DNA of 64,000 bases, from assembly GCF_001656035.1 (NCBI RefSeq), contig NZ_CP010029.1:1747610-1811609 (forward strand), in the 5' to 3' direction. Origin of the DNA: Yersinia entomophaga. GTDB lineage: Bacteria > Pseudomonadota > Gammaproteobacteria > Enterobacterales > Enterobacteriaceae. The position numbers and the translations under genes were made by a program. The notes below the pieces were generated by a model. It saw only the letters and a program-made list of their open reading frames with translations, did not search any database and was not told the origin of the DNA. Every line of letters starts with the position of its first letter. Position 1 is the first letter of the stretch. Below, one piece after another: positions 33,071-43,804 of the stretch.

Positions 33071-35173
33071 TTGTACCTGTTTGAAAGCCTGAATCTGCTG
33101 ATTCAACGTTACCTGCCAGAGGAGCAGATTAAGCGCCTCAAACAGGCATATCTTGTTGCGCGTGATGCTCACGAGGGTCAGACACGCTCCAGCGGTGAGC
33201 CTTATATTACTCACCCGGTTGCCGTGGCCTGTATCCTGGCGGAAATGCGACTCGACTACGAAACCCTGATGGCGGCGTTATTGCATGACGTCATCGAAGA
33301 CACGCCTGCGACATATCAAGATATGGAGCAACTGTTCGGGAAAAGCGTAGCTGAGTTGGTCGAGGGCGTATCCAAACTCGATAAATTAACCTTCCGCGAC
33401 AAGAAAGAGGCCCAGGCGGAAAACTTCCGCAAAATGATCATGGCGATGGTGCAGGATATCCGCGTCATTTTGATCAAACTGGCAGACCGCACGCACAATA
33501 TGCGCACTCTGGGTTCTTTACGCCCAGATAAACGCCGCCGCATAGCTCGTGAAACCCTCGAAATTTATAGCCCTTTAGCCCATCGTTTGGGTATTCATCA
33601 TTTGAAAACCGAGCTTGAAGAGCTGGGTTTTGAAGCGCTATATCCCAATCGCTACCGCGTCATCAAAGAAGTGGTAAAAGCCGCTCGCGGTAACCGTAAG
33701 GAAATGATTCAAAAAATCCTGTCGGAGATTGAGGGTAGGTTAACCGAAGCGGGTATACCTTGCCGGGTCAGTGGACGTGAAAAACACCTCTATTCGATCT
33801 ATTGCAAGATGAATCTTAAAGAGCAACGTTTTCACTCCATTATGGATATCTATGCTTTTCGCGTCATTGTGAAAGAAGTGGATACCTGTTACCGGGTTTT
33901 AGGCCAGGCTCATAGCCTGTACAAGCCGCGCCCCGGCAGAGTAAAAGACTACATTGCCATTCCCAAAGCTAACGGTTATCAATCGTTACATACCTCATTA
34001 ATTGGCCCTCACGGCGTTCCTGTCGAAGTACAAATTCGTACTGAAGATATGGACCAAATGGCCGAAATGGGTGTTGCCGCACACTGGGCTTATAAAGAAC
34101 AGGGCGAATCCGGCACCACGGCTCAAATCCGCGCCCAGCGCTGGATGCAGAGCCTGCTGGAATTACAGCAAAGCGCGGGCAGCTCATTTGAATTTATCGA
34201 AAGCGTAAAATCCGATCTGTTCCCCGATGAAATTTACGTTTTCACCCCAGAAGGTCGCATCGTCGAACTACCGGCGGGCGCAACGCCGGTAGACTTCGCC
34301 TACGCGGTACACACCGACATTGGCCATGCCTGCGTCGGTGCCCGTGTAGACCGCCAGCCTTACCCTCTTTCGCAGGCGCTTAGCAGCGGCCAAACCGTTG
34401 AGATTATTACCGCTCCGGGAGCCCGCCCTAACGCTGCATGGCTGAATTTTGTTGTGAGTTCAAAAGCCAGGGCCAAAATTCGTCAGTTGCTGAAAAACCT
34501 GAAACGCGATGAGTCCGTTAGCCTTGGCCGACGTTTACTGAATCACGCTTTGGGCAATGGCCGTAAGTTGGCAGATATTTCTCCGGAAAATATCCAGCAC
34601 GAACTGGATCGCATGAAACTGGCATCGGTAGACGATCTGCTGGCTGAAATCGGTTTAGGCAATGCCATGAGCGTAGTGGTTGCGAAAAATCTACTGGGTG
34701 ACCCTGCTAATATCGCCGCGTCAGGCACCAGAAAACTGCCAATTAAAGGCGCTGATGGTGTGTTGATTACCTTCGCTAAGTGTTGCAGACCTATTCCGGG
34801 CGACCCGATCATTGCGCATATTAGCCCAGGCAAAGGCTTGGTGATTCACCATGAATCCTGTCGGAATATCCGTGGCTATCAGAAAGAGCCAGAGAAATTC
34901 ATGGCGGTTGAATGGGATAAAGTCACCGAGCAAGAATTTATTGCCGAAATTAAAGTCGACATGTTCAATCAGCAAGGCGCTCTGGCTAACCTAACTGCGG
35001 CTATTAATGCGGCTGAATCAAACATTCAGAGTATGAATACCGAAGAGAAAGATGGCCGAATCTACAGCGCCTTTATTCGCCTGACAACGCGAGATCGTAT
35101 CCATTTGGCGAATATTATGCGTAAAATTCGTATCATGCCGGACGTAGTCAAAGTCAGCCGTAACCGCAATTAA
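33071..35173 (+). CDS. spoT: Bifunctional (p)ppGpp synthetase/hydrolase SpoT
   Basis: Hydrolyses and makes the alarmone (p)ppGpp. It has 700 residues from a TTG start at 33071 giving MYLFESLNLL, aligned with the E. coli start. The hydrolase HD motif is His72-Asp73 in LLHDVIEDTP; the synthetase domain is about 200-330; the TGS domain is about 390-450 (IYVFTPEGRIVELPAGATP); a conserved-cysteine region contains FAKCCRPIPGD; and an ACT domain is at the end (about 630-700). It is in the rpoZ-spoT-trmH-recG operon, 25 bp after rpoZ and 5 bp before trmH. Confidence 0.97.
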   Translation: MYLFESLNLLIQRYLPEEQIKRLKQAYLVARDAHEGQTRSSGEPYITHPVAVACILAEMRLDYETLMAALLHDVIEDTPATYQDMEQLFGKSVAELVEGVSKLDKLTFRDKKEAQAENFRKMIMAMVQDIRVILIKLADRTHNMRTLGSLRPDKRRRIARETLEIYSPLAHRLGIHHLKTELEELGFEALYPNRYRVIKEVVKAARGNRKEMIQKILSEIEGRLTEAGIPCRVSGREKHLYSIYCKMNLKEQRFHSIMDIYAFRVIVKEVDTCYRVLGQAHSLYKPRPGRVKDYIAIPKANGYQSLHTSLIGPHGVPVEVQIRTEDMDQMAEMGVAAHWAYKEQGESGTTAQIRAQRWMQSLLELQQSAGSSFEFIESVKSDLFPDEIYVFTPEGRIVELPAGATPVDFAYAVHTDIGHACVGARVDRQPYPLSQALSSGQTVEIITAPGARPNAAWLNFVVSSKARAKIRQLLKNLKRDESVSLGRRLLNHALGNGRKLADISPENIQHELDRMKLASVDDLLAEIGLGNAMSVVVAKNLLGDPANIAASGTRKLPIKGADGVLITFAKCCRPIPGDPIIAHISPGKGLVIHHESCRNIRGYQKEPEKFMAVEWDKVTEQEFIAEIKVDMFNQQGALANLTAAINAAESNIQSMNTEEKDGRIYSAFIRLTTRDRIHLANIMRKIRIMPDVVKVSRNRN

Positions 35174-35178
35174 GGCCT

Positions 35179-35871
35179 ATGAATCCCCAACGCTATGCGC
35201 GGATTTGTGAAATGCTTGCCACCAGACAGCCGGATTTAACCGTCTGTCTGGAGCAAGTACATAAACCCCACAATGTTTCCGCAATCATTCGTACCGCTGA
35301 TGCCGTAGGCATTCATCAAATCCATGCAATTTGGCCCACCGCAGAAATGAATACCCTGCTGTCTGCTGCCGCTGGCAGCAATAGTTGGGTTCAGGTTAAA
35401 ACACATCCCGAAATTAGCGGTGCGGTCCAACATTTCAAAACCCAGGGTATGCAGATTCTGGCGACACATCTTTCTGATAACGCCGTTGATTTCAGAGAAA
35501 TTGATTACACTCGCCCAACCTGTATTCTGATGGGGCAGGAAAAAACCGGTATTTCAAAAGAGGCCTTAGCGCTGGCCGATCGCGATATCATTATTCCGAT
35601 GATCGGGATGGTGCAATCTCTAAACGTTTCCGTTGCCTCTGCGTTGATTCTGTACGAAGCTCAGCGACAGCGGCAAAATGCCGGAATGTATCAGCGTGCA
35701 GCTAGCGTGTTGGATAAAGATGAGCAGCAACGGCTGCTGTTCGAAGGCGGTTATCCGGTTTTGGCACAGGTTGCCAAACGCAAGGGTCTGCCTCCTCCTC
35801 ATATCGATGAGCATGGCCAGATTATTGCCGAGCCGCAATGGTGGTCTGCTATGCAAGCAACGGAGTCGTAA
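35179..35871 (+). CDS. trmH: tRNA (guanosine-18-2'-O)-methyltransferase
   Basis: A SPOUT-family enzyme that methylates G18 of tRNA using S-adenosylmethionine. It has 230 residues: HKPHNVSAIIRTADAVG (motif 1, with catalytic arginine), MGQEKTGIS (motif 2) and IPMIGMVQSLNVSVASALILYE (motif 3, knotted cofactor site). It is 5 bp after spoT, and its TAA directly abuts the ATG of recG. Confidence 0.96.
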   Translation: MNPQRYARICEMLATRQPDLTVCLEQVHKPHNVSAIIRTADAVGIHQIHAIWPTAEMNTLLSAAAGSNSWVQVKTHPEISGAVQHFKTQGMQILATHLSDNAVDFREIDYTRPTCILMGQEKTGISKEALALADRDIIIPMIGMVQSLNVSVASALILYEAQRQRQNAGMYQRAASVLDKDEQQRLLFEGGYPVLAQVAKRKGLPPPHIDEHGQIIAEPQWWSAMQATES

Positions 35872-37953
35872 ATGAAAGGCCACCTGCTCGATGCCGTTCC
35901 CCTGAGTACACTCTCCGGCGTTGGCGCAAGTCAGGCTGGCAAGTTGGCGAAAATGGGGCTGGAAACCATTCAGGATCTGTTGCTCCATCTACCTCTGCGT
36001 TACGAAGACCGCACCCGCCTTTATCGTATCGGTGACCTGCTACCTGGCATTTTTGCAACCGTGGAAGGCGAAGTGCTGCGCTCTGATATTAGCTTTGGCC
36101 GCCGTCGAATGCTGACCTGTCAGATAAGCGACGGCAGCGGTATTCTTACCCTACGCTTCTTCAATTTTAACGCTGCGATGAAAAACAGCCTGTCCCCCGG
36201 CAAGCATGTTATCGCCTATGGAGAAGCTAAGCGCGGCAACCACGGGCCGGAAATCATTCATCCGGAATATCGAGTACATGGAGAAAATACGGGTATTGAA
36301 TTACAAGAGTCTCTGACTCCAGTTTATCCCACGACTGAAGGTATTCGTCAGGCAACGCTGCGTAAGCTCATCGATCAGGCACTAGCCTTACTTGATATCA
36401 GCGCTATCGCAGAGTTACTGCCGCAGGAACTCAGCCGCACGCTTATCAGTTTGCCAGATGCTATTCATACCCTGCATCGCCCACCAGCAGATATTCAGTT
36501 AACCGATCTGGAGCAAGGGAAACATCCGGCACAGCGCCGATTAATATTGGAAGAACTGCTGGCTCATAATCTCAGTATGCTGGCTGTACGGGCGGGAGCA
36601 CAAAGCTACAAGGCTTTGCCGTTGCTCGCTGAAGAACAGCTAAAACAACGTTTTCTGGCTAATCTCCCCTTTAAACCAACCTCTGCTCAACAAAGGGTTG
36701 TGGGTGAAATTGAACAAGATCTGACTAACCCTTTCCCCATGATGCGATTGATTCAGGGTGACGTGGGCTCGGGTAAAACACTGGTTGCCGCTCTGGCGGC
36801 GCTGCGGGCTATCGCTCATGGCAAGCAGGTCGCGCTGATGGCACCGACGGAATTATTAGCAGAACAGCACGCAAATACCTTCCGTCAGTGGTTCGAACCA
36901 CTGGGGCTGGAAGTCGGCTGGCTGGCTGGTAAACAGAAAGGCAAGGCGCGGCTGGCACAGCAGGAAGCCGTTGCCAGTGGACGGGTTTCCATGGTGGTGG
37001 GTACTCACGCTATCTTTCAGGAACAGGTGCAGTTCTCAGGGCTGGCGCTGGTTATTATTGATGAACAACATCGGTTTGGTGTTCATCAGCGTTTGGCGTT
37101 ATGGGAAAAAGGCGAGGAACAAGGTTTCCATCCTCATCAGTTGATTATGACCGCCACCCCAATTCCTCGCACATTGGCGATGACCGCATATGCTGATTTA
37201 GATACTTCGGTTATTGATGAATTACCTCCGGGAAGAACGCCGGTCACTACCGTTGCCATTCCGGATACCCGGCGCAGCGATATTATTGCCAGGGTGAAAA
37301 ACGCCTGTCTGGAAGAAGGCCGTCAGGCTTATTGGGTCTGCACGTTGATTGAAGAATCAGAATTACTGGAAGCGCAAGCAGCGGAAGTGACCTGCGAGGA
37401 GTTGAAAGCAGCCCTGCCGGAGATAAAAGTCGGTTTAGTACATGGCCGAATGAAAGCCGCGGAAAAACAATCGGTTATGCAATCATTCAAACAAGGGGAA
37501 TTGCAGCTGCTGGTTGCAACCACGGTGATTGAAGTGGGTGTCGATGTCCCTAACGCCAGCCTGATGATTATTGATAACCCGGAGCGCCTCGGTTTAGCTC
37601 AGTTGCACCAGCTGCGTGGTCGGGTCGGGCGCGGTGCAGTGGCCTCTCACTGTGTGCTGCTGTATAAAACTCCGCTCAGTAAAACGGCTCAAATGCGCTT
37701 GCAGGTTTTACGAGACAGTAACGATGGGTTTGTTATTGCGCAGAAAGACTTGGAAATACGCGGCCCCGGCGAATTATTAGGTACGCGGCAAACCGGTAGT
37801 GCAGAGTTCAAAGTTGCTGATTTAATGAGAGATCAGGCTATGTTGCCTGAGGTTCAGCGCATTGCCCGTCACCTTCAACAGCAATATCCTGAAAGTGCAA
37901 AAGCGCTGATTGAACGTTGGCTGCCAGAGCGATCTCGCTACACCAACGCTTAA
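35872..37953 (+). CDS. recG: ATP-dependent DNA helicase RecG
   Basis: A branch-migration and fork-reversal helicase for recombination and stalled-fork repair. It has 693 residues. An N-terminal wedge/OB domain (about 1-170, ISDGSGILTLRFFNF) is followed by superfamily 2 motifs: GDVGSGKTLVA (I), IIDEQHRFGV (II), TATPIPRTLA (III), ATTVIEVGVDVPNA (V) and QLRGRVGRG (VI). It begins at the base after the trmH stop and ends at a terminator shared with gltS. Confidence 0.97.
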   Translation: MKGHLLDAVPLSTLSGVGASQAGKLAKMGLETIQDLLLHLPLRYEDRTRLYRIGDLLPGIFATVEGEVLRSDISFGRRRMLTCQISDGSGILTLRFFNFNAAMKNSLSPGKHVIAYGEAKRGNHGPEIIHPEYRVHGENTGIELQESLTPVYPTTEGIRQATLRKLIDQALALLDISAIAELLPQELSRTLISLPDAIHTLHRPPADIQLTDLEQGKHPAQRRLILEELLAHNLSMLAVRAGAQSYKALPLLAEEQLKQRFLANLPFKPTSAQQRVVGEIEQDLTNPFPMMRLIQGDVGSGKTLVAALAALRAIAHGKQVALMAPTELLAEQHANTFRQWFEPLGLEVGWLAGKQKGKARLAQQEAVASGRVSMVVGTHAIFQEQVQFSGLALVIIDEQHRFGVHQRLALWEKGEEQGFHPHQLIMTATPIPRTLAMTAYADLDTSVIDELPPGRTPVTTVAIPDTRRSDIIARVKNACLEEGRQAYWVCTLIEESELLEAQAAEVTCEELKAALPEIKVGLVHGRMKAAEKQSVMQSFKQGELQLLVATTVIEVGVDVPNASLMIIDNPERLGLAQLHQLRGRVGRGAVASHCVLLYKTPLSKTAQMRLQVLRDSNDGFVIAQKDLEIRGPGELLGTRQTGSAEFKVADLMRDQAMLPEVQRIARHLQQQYPESAKALIERWLPERSRYTNA

Positions 37954-37960
37954 ATATTAT

Positions 37961-37990
37961 AAGGGAAAGCCATTGCGGCTTTCCCTTTAA
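37961..37990. terminator. Bidirectional terminator between recG and gltS
   Basis: AAGGGAAAGCC (37961-37971) pairs perfectly with GGCTTTCCCTT (37977-37987) around a five-base loop. It lies 8 bases after the recG stop and 12 bases from the gltS stop on the other strand. Confidence 0.85.
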
Positions 37991-37999
37991 ACACCGACT

Positions 38000-39214
38000 T
38001 TAGCCCGCAACTGCTGGGAATATTGGCAGCAACAGATAAAGTTTTATCACAATCGCATTGACGATATCGATGAAGAAAGCACCAACCATTGGCACAACCA
38101 AGAATGCCAAATGAGAAGGGCCGAAACGATCGGTAATCGCCTGCATATTAGCGATTGCCGTCGGCGTCGCGCCTAAGCCGAAACCACAGTGACCCGCAGC
38201 CAACACAGCCGCATCATAGTTTTTACCCATCACTCGGTAAGTCACAAAGATTGCGTATAGCGCCATCGCCAACGCCTGAACCACCAGAATAACCAGCATT
38301 GGTAAAGCCAGGGAAGCCAGCTCCCAAAGTTTGAGGCTCATCAGCGCCATTGCCAAAAACAGCGACAAACTGACGTTACCCAGCACGGAAACCGCACGGT
38401 CAAACACCTTGTAAAAGCCAACCATAGCCAGACCGTTGCTAAGGATCACGCCAACAAACAGCACGCAAACAAAGGTCGGTAATTCAAACATTGTGCCCTG
38501 TAGCAAGGCTGCAATGTGATGCCCTGCCATCAAACAAATGGCAATCATCGCAATGGTTTCGACCATCACCAACGGCGTAATCAGACGGCCAGTAGATGGT
38601 TTTTCAAATGCAGATGGCAGCTCGCTATCTTCCGGTTTTCCATCCGGCGTAGAAGAATGCTTCACCAGATAACGGGCCACAGGGCCGCCGATCAATCCAC
38701 CTAAAACCAGGCCGAATGTGGCACAAGCCATTGCTACTTCGGTAGCATTTTCAAAACCATAACGCTCGACGAACAGTTTACTCCACGCCGCACCGGTTCC
38801 GTGACCACCGGAAAGCGTGATAGAACCCGCCAATAGGCCCATCAAAGGATCTAGCCCCATCAGCTTCGCTAACGCGATACCGATGGCGTTCTGCATTAAT
38901 AGCAGGCCGACTACCACAAAAACGAATACGCTTAACGCTTTCCCGCCGGCACGCAGGCTGGCCAGATTCGCGTTCAAGCCTATGGTGGCAAAGAAAGTCA
39001 GCATTAGCGGATCTTTGAGGGACATATCAAAGCTGATTTCCCAGCCAAGAGTTTTTTGCACCAGCAATAACAGCAGAGCTACCAGCAAACCACCGGCAAC
39101 AGGTTCGGGAATTGTATATTTAGTTAGGAAGGGAACCGATTGTACGAGTTTACGCCCTAGTAACAGAACCAGTGTGGCCGCTACGAGCGTGCCATAGGTA
39201 TCGAGATGAAACAT
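38000..39214 (-). CDS. gltS: Sodium/glutamate symporter
   Basis: Imports glutamate with sodium across the inner membrane (ESS family). It has 404 residues from the ATG at 39214 (MFHLDTYGTLVAA). Two inverted five-helix repeats carry the family signature loops SITLSGGHGTGAAWSKLF and GHCGFGLGATPTAIANMQ. A longer frame to 39283 is not supported by homologues. It is divergent from xanP, with 238 bp between, and ends against recG, as in E. coli. Confidence 0.96.
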   Translation of the reverse strand: MFHLDTYGTLVAATLVLLLGRKLVQSVPFLTKYTIPEPVAGGLLVALLLLLVQKTLGWEISFDMSLKDPLMLTFFATIGLNANLASLRAGGKALSVFVFVVVGLLLMQNAIGIALAKLMGLDPLMGLLAGSITLSGGHGTGAAWSKLFVERYGFENATEVAMACATFGLVLGGLIGGPVARYLVKHSSTPDGKPEDSELPSAFEKPSTGRLITPLVMVETIAMIAICLMAGHHIAALLQGTMFELPTFVCVLFVGVILSNGLAMVGFYKVFDRAVSVLGNVSLSLFLAMALMSLKLWELASLALPMLVILVVQALAMALYAIFVTYRVMGKNYDAAVLAAGHCGFGLGATPTAIANMQAITDRFGPSHLAFLVVPMVGAFFIDIVNAIVIKLYLLLPIFPAVAG

Positions 39215-39383
39215 CCTGGTACTCCATGTAATTAAAATATCTAATAAAAATATGACGTTAGCCGAATCCTTAAAAAACGCCAAAGCAGGTTAGGGTGGAT
39301 TAGAAAAAAAAACGCTGAGAATTACAAGTTTGGTGAGATAAAAATGCGAGCAGGCAACAAATGCGTATTTTGAAAAAATCGAA

Positions 39384-39399
39384 GCGCAACCGATTGCTT
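39384..39399. promoter_or_regulatory. PurR-like operator upstream of xanP
   Basis: GCGCAACCGATTGCTT matches the PurR consensus ANGCAANCGNTTNCNT at every specified position except the first. It lies 54 bases before the xanP ATG at 39453, where a repressor of purine genes would be expected for a xanthine permease. Inference from motif and context only. Confidence 0.6.
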
Positions 39400-39452
39400 T
39401 TGTGAAGCGGATCATTAAAATGCCCCCTTTGCCGATTCTGGAATGCCAACCC

Positions 39453-40844
39453 ATGACCACGCAATCCGCCGAGCTAAAGACCTCACGGCCGGCCTCTCAT
39501 ACTAATGCACCCAGCGAACTGATTTACCGATTGGAAGATCGTCCACCGTTGCCACAAACCCTATTTGCCGCTTGTCAGCATTTATTAGCCATGTTTGTGG
39601 CGGTGATCACTCCCGCGCTGCTTATCTGCCAGGCTTTAGGTTTACCGGCGCAGGATACCCAGCGAATTATTAGTATGTCCCTATTTGCGTCAGGACTCGC
39701 CTCTATTTTACAAATAAAAACCTGGGGACCCGTGGGTTCTGGTCTGTTATCGATTCAGGGCACCAGTTTCAACTTTGTTTCTCCGCTGATTATGGGCGGG
39801 CTGGCGTTGAAAAATGGCGGTGCCGATATCCCGACCATGATGGCCGCGCTGTTTGGTACGCTAATGGTCGCGTCTTGCACCGAGATCCTGCTATCTCGCG
39901 TTTTGCATTTGGCTCGTCGCATTATTACGCCGTTGGTTTCCGGCATTGTCGTGATGATTATCGGCCTATCGCTGATTCAGGTTGGCCTGACATCCATTGG
40001 TGGCGGATATGGCGCGATGAGCGATCATACCTTTGGCTCACCGAAAAACTTATTACTCGCCGGCGCGGTGTTGGTCGTTATTATCCTGCTAAACCGTCAG
40101 CGCAATCCGTACCTGCGCGTTGCTTCATTAGTCATAGCAATGGCCGTTGGCTATCTGTTGGCTTGGGCTATGGATATGCTGCCAGCCAGCCAACCTGCTG
40201 CCGAAACGGCTCTAATAACCATTCCAACGCCGTTTTATTACGGTTTATCCTTTGACTGGAACCTATTGATTCCGCTGATGCTGATCTTTATGGTGACTTC
40301 ACTGGAAACAATCGGTGATATCACTGCCACTTCTGACGTTTCCGAACAACCGGTCAGCGGCCCGCTATATATGAAGCGTTTGAAAGGCGGCGTATTGGCG
40401 AACGGTTTGAATTCAATGGTTTCAGCCATCTTCAATACCTTCCCAAATTCATGCTTCGGTCAGAATAACGGCGTTATTCAGCTCACCGGCGTAGCCAGCC
40501 GTTACGTGGGGTTTGTCGTTGCTCTGATGCTGATTCTGTTGGGCCTGTTCCCTGCGGTAGCCGGTTTTGTACAGCATATCCCTGAGCCAGTATTAGGCGG
40601 CGCGACCATCGTCATGTTCGGCACTATTGCCGCATCCGGCGTACGCATTGTCTCTCGCGAAACCCTAAATCGTCGGGCGATTATGATTATGGCTCTTTCA
40701 TTGGCGGTAGGTATGGGCGTGGCTCAGCAACCGCTGATTCTACAGTTTGCTCCTGATTGGATTAAAACCTTGCTGTCTTCGGGCATTGCCGCCGGTGGCA
40801 TCACCGCTATCGTGCTGAATCTGATCTTCCCGCAGGAAAAGTAG
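39453..40844 (+). CDS. xanP: Xanthine permease XanP
   Basis: A proton-coupled xanthine importer of the NAT/NCS2 family. From the ATG at 39453 it has 463 residues, equal to E. coli XanP. It has about 14 helices and the family motif around [39 protein letters not shown] carries the substrate-binding glutamate. In-frame starts at 39402 (GTG) and 39420 are longer than homologues. A PurR-like operator lies just upstream. Confidence 0.94.
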   Translation: MTTQSAELKTSRPASHTNAPSELIYRLEDRPPLPQTLFAACQHLLAMFVAVITPALLICQALGLPAQDTQRIISMSLFASGLASILQIKTWGPVGSGLLSIQGTSFNFVSPLIMGGLALKNGGADIPTMMAALFGTLMVASCTEILLSRVLHLARRIITPLVSGIVVMIIGLSLIQVGLTSIGGGYGAMSDHTFGSPKNLLLAGAVLVVIILLNRQRNPYLRVASLVIAMAVGYLLAWAMDMLPASQPAAETALITIPTPFYYGLSFDWNLLIPLMLIFMVTSLETIGDITATSDVSEQPVSGPLYMKRLKGGVLANGLNSMVSAIFNTFPNSCFGQNNGVIQLTGVASRYVGFVVALMLILLGLFPAVAGFVQHIPEPVLGGATIVMFGTIAASGVRIVSRETLNRRAIMIMALSLAVGMGVAQQPLILQFAPDWIKTLLSSGIAAGGITAIVLNLIFPQEK

Positions 40845-41002
40845 CTTCCCTGGAAGTGACCCCCATAAATAAATCCAAATGGTCGATGCTATTGCAGCAT
40901 TGACCATTTTTTATTCCTGATTAAAGGATTGTCTATTGAGGTCAGGGTCGAATTGCGGCATAAACGGAGATAACTTCACGCCAACAGACTGAGATTTACC
41001 AG

Positions 41003-42694
41003 ATGAAAACTATCGGAAAAGTACTCCTGACGCTGTTACTGCTCCTGATGTTGCTGGTAGCCATCGCTTATTTACTGTTGCAAACCAGTTGGGGAGCTAA
41101 AAACCTCAGCCGCTGGGTGAGCGATAGCAGCCAATATCAGCTATCTCTGGGTAAAATCGATCACGATTGGTCTCAGCCGGGGCAGATTACCTTCAGCGAT
41201 GTCATGATTTCGCAAACCAACAAGCCCGTCTTTCTTAACGCTGGGCAGGTTGTTTTTGGGCTCAGCTGGCGTCAAATTACCGAGCCACGACACTTCCGCA
41301 GCCTACTGTTACAACAGGGCAGCCTAAATCTGGACGCGCCTTCCCCAGCGTTAAATATTCAGGCCGATACGCTACGGCTGGCAAATATGGCGCTAAATAC
41401 CGCTTCGCCCGGTTCAAGCATTCAAGGTAAGAATATCACTGGCGGTATTATTCCGTGGCAACCCAAAGCTGGCGATCGCTTGGGTGAGAACAACCAATTT
41501 CAGCTTAGCGCCGATGAGCTAACCATCGGTGGGAATGCTTTCGAAAATGTCTTTGTACAAGGTACAAAAAACAAACAGGCGCTTAAACTCACTAACTTCG
41601 GTGCCAATATCGCCCAAGGGGAACTGACCGGTGAAGCGAGTCGCGAGCAGGATGGCCGCTGGCAGGTAGAGCATTTGCGTCTCAGTAATGTGCGCCTGCA
41701 AACCGCGAAGACGCTGGACGATCTGTGGCATAGCTATACGCAACTGCCGCCGGTCACGGTTAAACGTTTCGATTTGATCGATGCGCGAGTCGAAGGCAAT
41801 AACTGGGCGTTTAACGATTTGGATCTCACGCTAAAGAATGTGGCGTTTGAAAAAGGTGATTGGCGTAGCGCCGACGGCGAGCTAGCGCTTAATGCGGGGG
41901 ATATTATCAAGGGTGATATCCATCTGATCGACCCTATGCTGACGCTGGAACTTTCCGATAACGGTGCGGCGATTAAACAATTTTCTACCCGCTGGCAAAA
42001 CGGGCTGATCCGAGCTACCGGTAACTGGAACCGAGCCAATCATCAGTTACAGCTTAATGAGCTGGCGATTGTTTCTCTAGAATATACGTTGCCGGAAAAC
42101 TGGCGGCAGCTCTGGCAAAAGCCACTACCGAGCTGGCTAGCAGCAGTACAGATCAATAAGCTATCCGCCAGCCGTAACCTGCTGATTGATATCAATCCTG
42201 ATTTCCCATTCCAGCTCACCGCGCTGGACGGTTTTGGCAGCGATCTGGTACTGGCAAAAAATAGCCAGTGGGGAGTTTGGTCTGGTTCACTAACGCTTAA
42301 TGCAGGTAATGCTACCTTCAACCGCAATGATTTGCGCCGCCCATCATTGGCTCTCACCGCTAATGATCAGCGAATAACCTTCAGCGATCTCAGCGCATTC
42401 ACACCGGAAGGCTTACTGGAAGCCCAAGCTGAAATCGGGCAATCCGCAGAGCGCCCATTCTCTCTAACGCTGACGGGGCGTTCGGTGGATGTAAATTTCT
42501 TGCACAATTGGGGGTGGCCAAAACTGCCGTTCGAAGGCAAAGGAAATCTGAATGTGCAGCTAAAAGGCAGTCTGGCTCAGAGCATTCCCTTTAAAAGCTC
42601 GCTGAACGGCTCTTTAAAGGCGATAGAGAACGGCGGGCAACAAGTTGACCAACTGATGCAGGCTGGCGAAGTGAACGGCGTGACAACGCCCTGA
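41003..42694 (+). CDS. yicH: AsmA family protein YicH
   Basis: A 563-residue envelope protein with one N-terminal membrane helix (about 5-28) and a long beta-rich periplasmic body of AsmA type. This family is related to lipid-transport bridging proteins such as TamB and YhdP. C-terminal AsmA features include FEGKGNLNVQLKGSLAQSIPF and LKAIENGGQQVDQLMQAG. The function of YicH itself is not settled; a role in envelope lipid movement is inference. It is downstream of xanP by 158 bp and converges on fabY. Confidence 0.88.
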   Translation: MKTIGKVLLTLLLLLMLLVAIAYLLLQTSWGAKNLSRWVSDSSQYQLSLGKIDHDWSQPGQITFSDVMISQTNKPVFLNAGQVVFGLSWRQITEPRHFRSLLLQQGSLNLDAPSPALNIQADTLRLANMALNTASPGSSIQGKNITGGIIPWQPKAGDRLGENNQFQLSADELTIGGNAFENVFVQGTKNKQALKLTNFGANIAQGELTGEASREQDGRWQVEHLRLSNVRLQTAKTLDDLWHSYTQLPPVTVKRFDLIDARVEGNNWAFNDLDLTLKNVAFEKGDWRSADGELALNAGDIIKGDIHLIDPMLTLELSDNGAAIKQFSTRWQNGLIRATGNWNRANHQLQLNELAIVSLEYTLPENWRQLWQKPLPSWLAAVQINKLSASRNLLIDINPDFPFQLTALDGFGSDLVLAKNSQWGVWSGSLTLNAGNATFNRNDLRRPSLALTANDQRITFSDLSAFTPEGLLEAQAEIGQSAERPFSLTLTGRSVDVNFLHNWGWPKLPFEGKGNLNVQLKGSLAQSIPFKSSLNGSLKAIENGGQQVDQLMQAGEVNGVTTP

Positions 42695-42746
42695 GGCAAT
42701 ATAATTCGGGTTCTAACTGCTATTCTAACAACTAACCGACGTCGCA

Positions 42747-42778
42747 CGAGGTTGTAGCCGTGATCTGCTGCAACCTCG
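42747..42778. terminator. Hairpin between yicH and fabY
   Basis: CGAGGTTGTAGC (42747-42758) pairs with GCTGCAACCTCG (42767-42778) over 12 positions with one G-T wobble and an 8-base loop. It lies between convergent genes. No T run follows, so termination would be atypical. Confidence 0.5.
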
Positions 42779-42800
42779 CGCAAGAGGGGATAAGCGGCGG

Positions 42801-43724
42801 TTAACCTGCTTCGGCGTCCCCTGGCGTTACCGGCAACACCATATAAGTGCCTGAAAATACGGCTCCAGCATTTTCATCACCAAATAAATTCACTTCCAAT
42901 TGCACCCGCGCCCTACGTCCACGCGCCAAACGATCCAGATCGCCACTGATCGAGCCTAAATCGGCAATGGCTCTTGGCCGTCCGGTCACTGGCGCGCTGT
43001 AGCGAATATGGGCATCGGCCAGAATAATGGTACCGCCGAGCTGGCGTTCACGCAGTAACAGCCAGATCAAACCCCATCCAGTCAGCGTTGCCAGTGAAAA
43101 TAAACTACCGGCGAACAGCGTATGGTGGGGATTTTGATTGCCAGCCTCGGGCATGGTCGTCACAAAACGCTGCCCGGTGTATTGGCTGATACGCACGCCC
43201 ATTTTCTCACTGAGCGGAATATGGTCGTACCAAGCCTGCTGTAGCTGACCACACCAGTCTGGGCGATGCAGGATATCATCCATGGTCGCCACCGGCTTAA
43301 TCATCAAAAAGTGACGTACCGGCGTGGTTTGCGGCGCGGTAATTTCTCCCTGACTGACAAACCCCAGCTTGCCGAAGAACTCCACCGCATCTTCACGGGC
43401 GCTACACACTACCCGCTTAACCCCTTCCTGACGCGCTACGGATTCCAGCGTCATCGCCACCAGCGTGCCTAATCCTTTGCCCTGTACAGCCGGATCCACT
43501 GCTAAAAACCGAATAGCAGCCTCATTATCAGCATTGATATATAAACGACCAACGGCAACGGGTTTCCCCTGCTCGTCCACCACCATTTGGTGATGCGCCA
43601 TTGCATCATAGGCATCCTTTTCGGAGCCAACAGGTTGATGCAGTGGTTTGCGTAACATTTCCCAACGGAATTGATAATAATCTTTAAGTTCTTGTTCTGT
43701 TATGGGTACGCGTAGGTGATACAT
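42801..43724 (-). CDS. fabY: FabY/YiiD: N-terminal GNAT acetyltransferase plus C-terminal thioesterase-like domain
   Basis: A 307-residue two-domain protein. Residues 1-150 form a GNAT domain with the acetyl-CoA loop [15 protein letters not shown]; residues 160-300 form a hot-dog, thioesterase-like domain ([40 protein letters not shown]). E. coli YiiD has been reported to support initiation of fatty acid synthesis, hence the symbol; the exact reaction is not certain from sequence. It is last in the leftward run yihX, yihY, dtd, fabY. Confidence 0.88.
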   Translation of the reverse strand: MYHLRVPITEQELKDYYQFRWEMLRKPLHQPVGSEKDAYDAMAHHQMVVDEQGKPVAVGRLYINADNEAAIRFLAVDPAVQGKGLGTLVAMTLESVARQEGVKRVVCSAREDAVEFFGKLGFVSQGEITAPQTTPVRHFLMIKPVATMDDILHRPDWCGQLQQAWYDHIPLSEKMGVRISQYTGQRFVTTMPEAGNQNPHHTLFAGSLFSLATLTGWGLIWLLLRERQLGGTIILADAHIRYSAPVTGRPRAIADLGSISGDLDRLARGRRARVQLEVNLFGDENAGAVFSGTYMVLPVTPGDAEAG

Positions 43725-43804
43725 AGAAGCTATCTCTCTTAGAAATCCATCAACAAAATGTATTCCGCTACCCTCAGTAATAACAGAGCCAGAATATCCC
43801 CACC

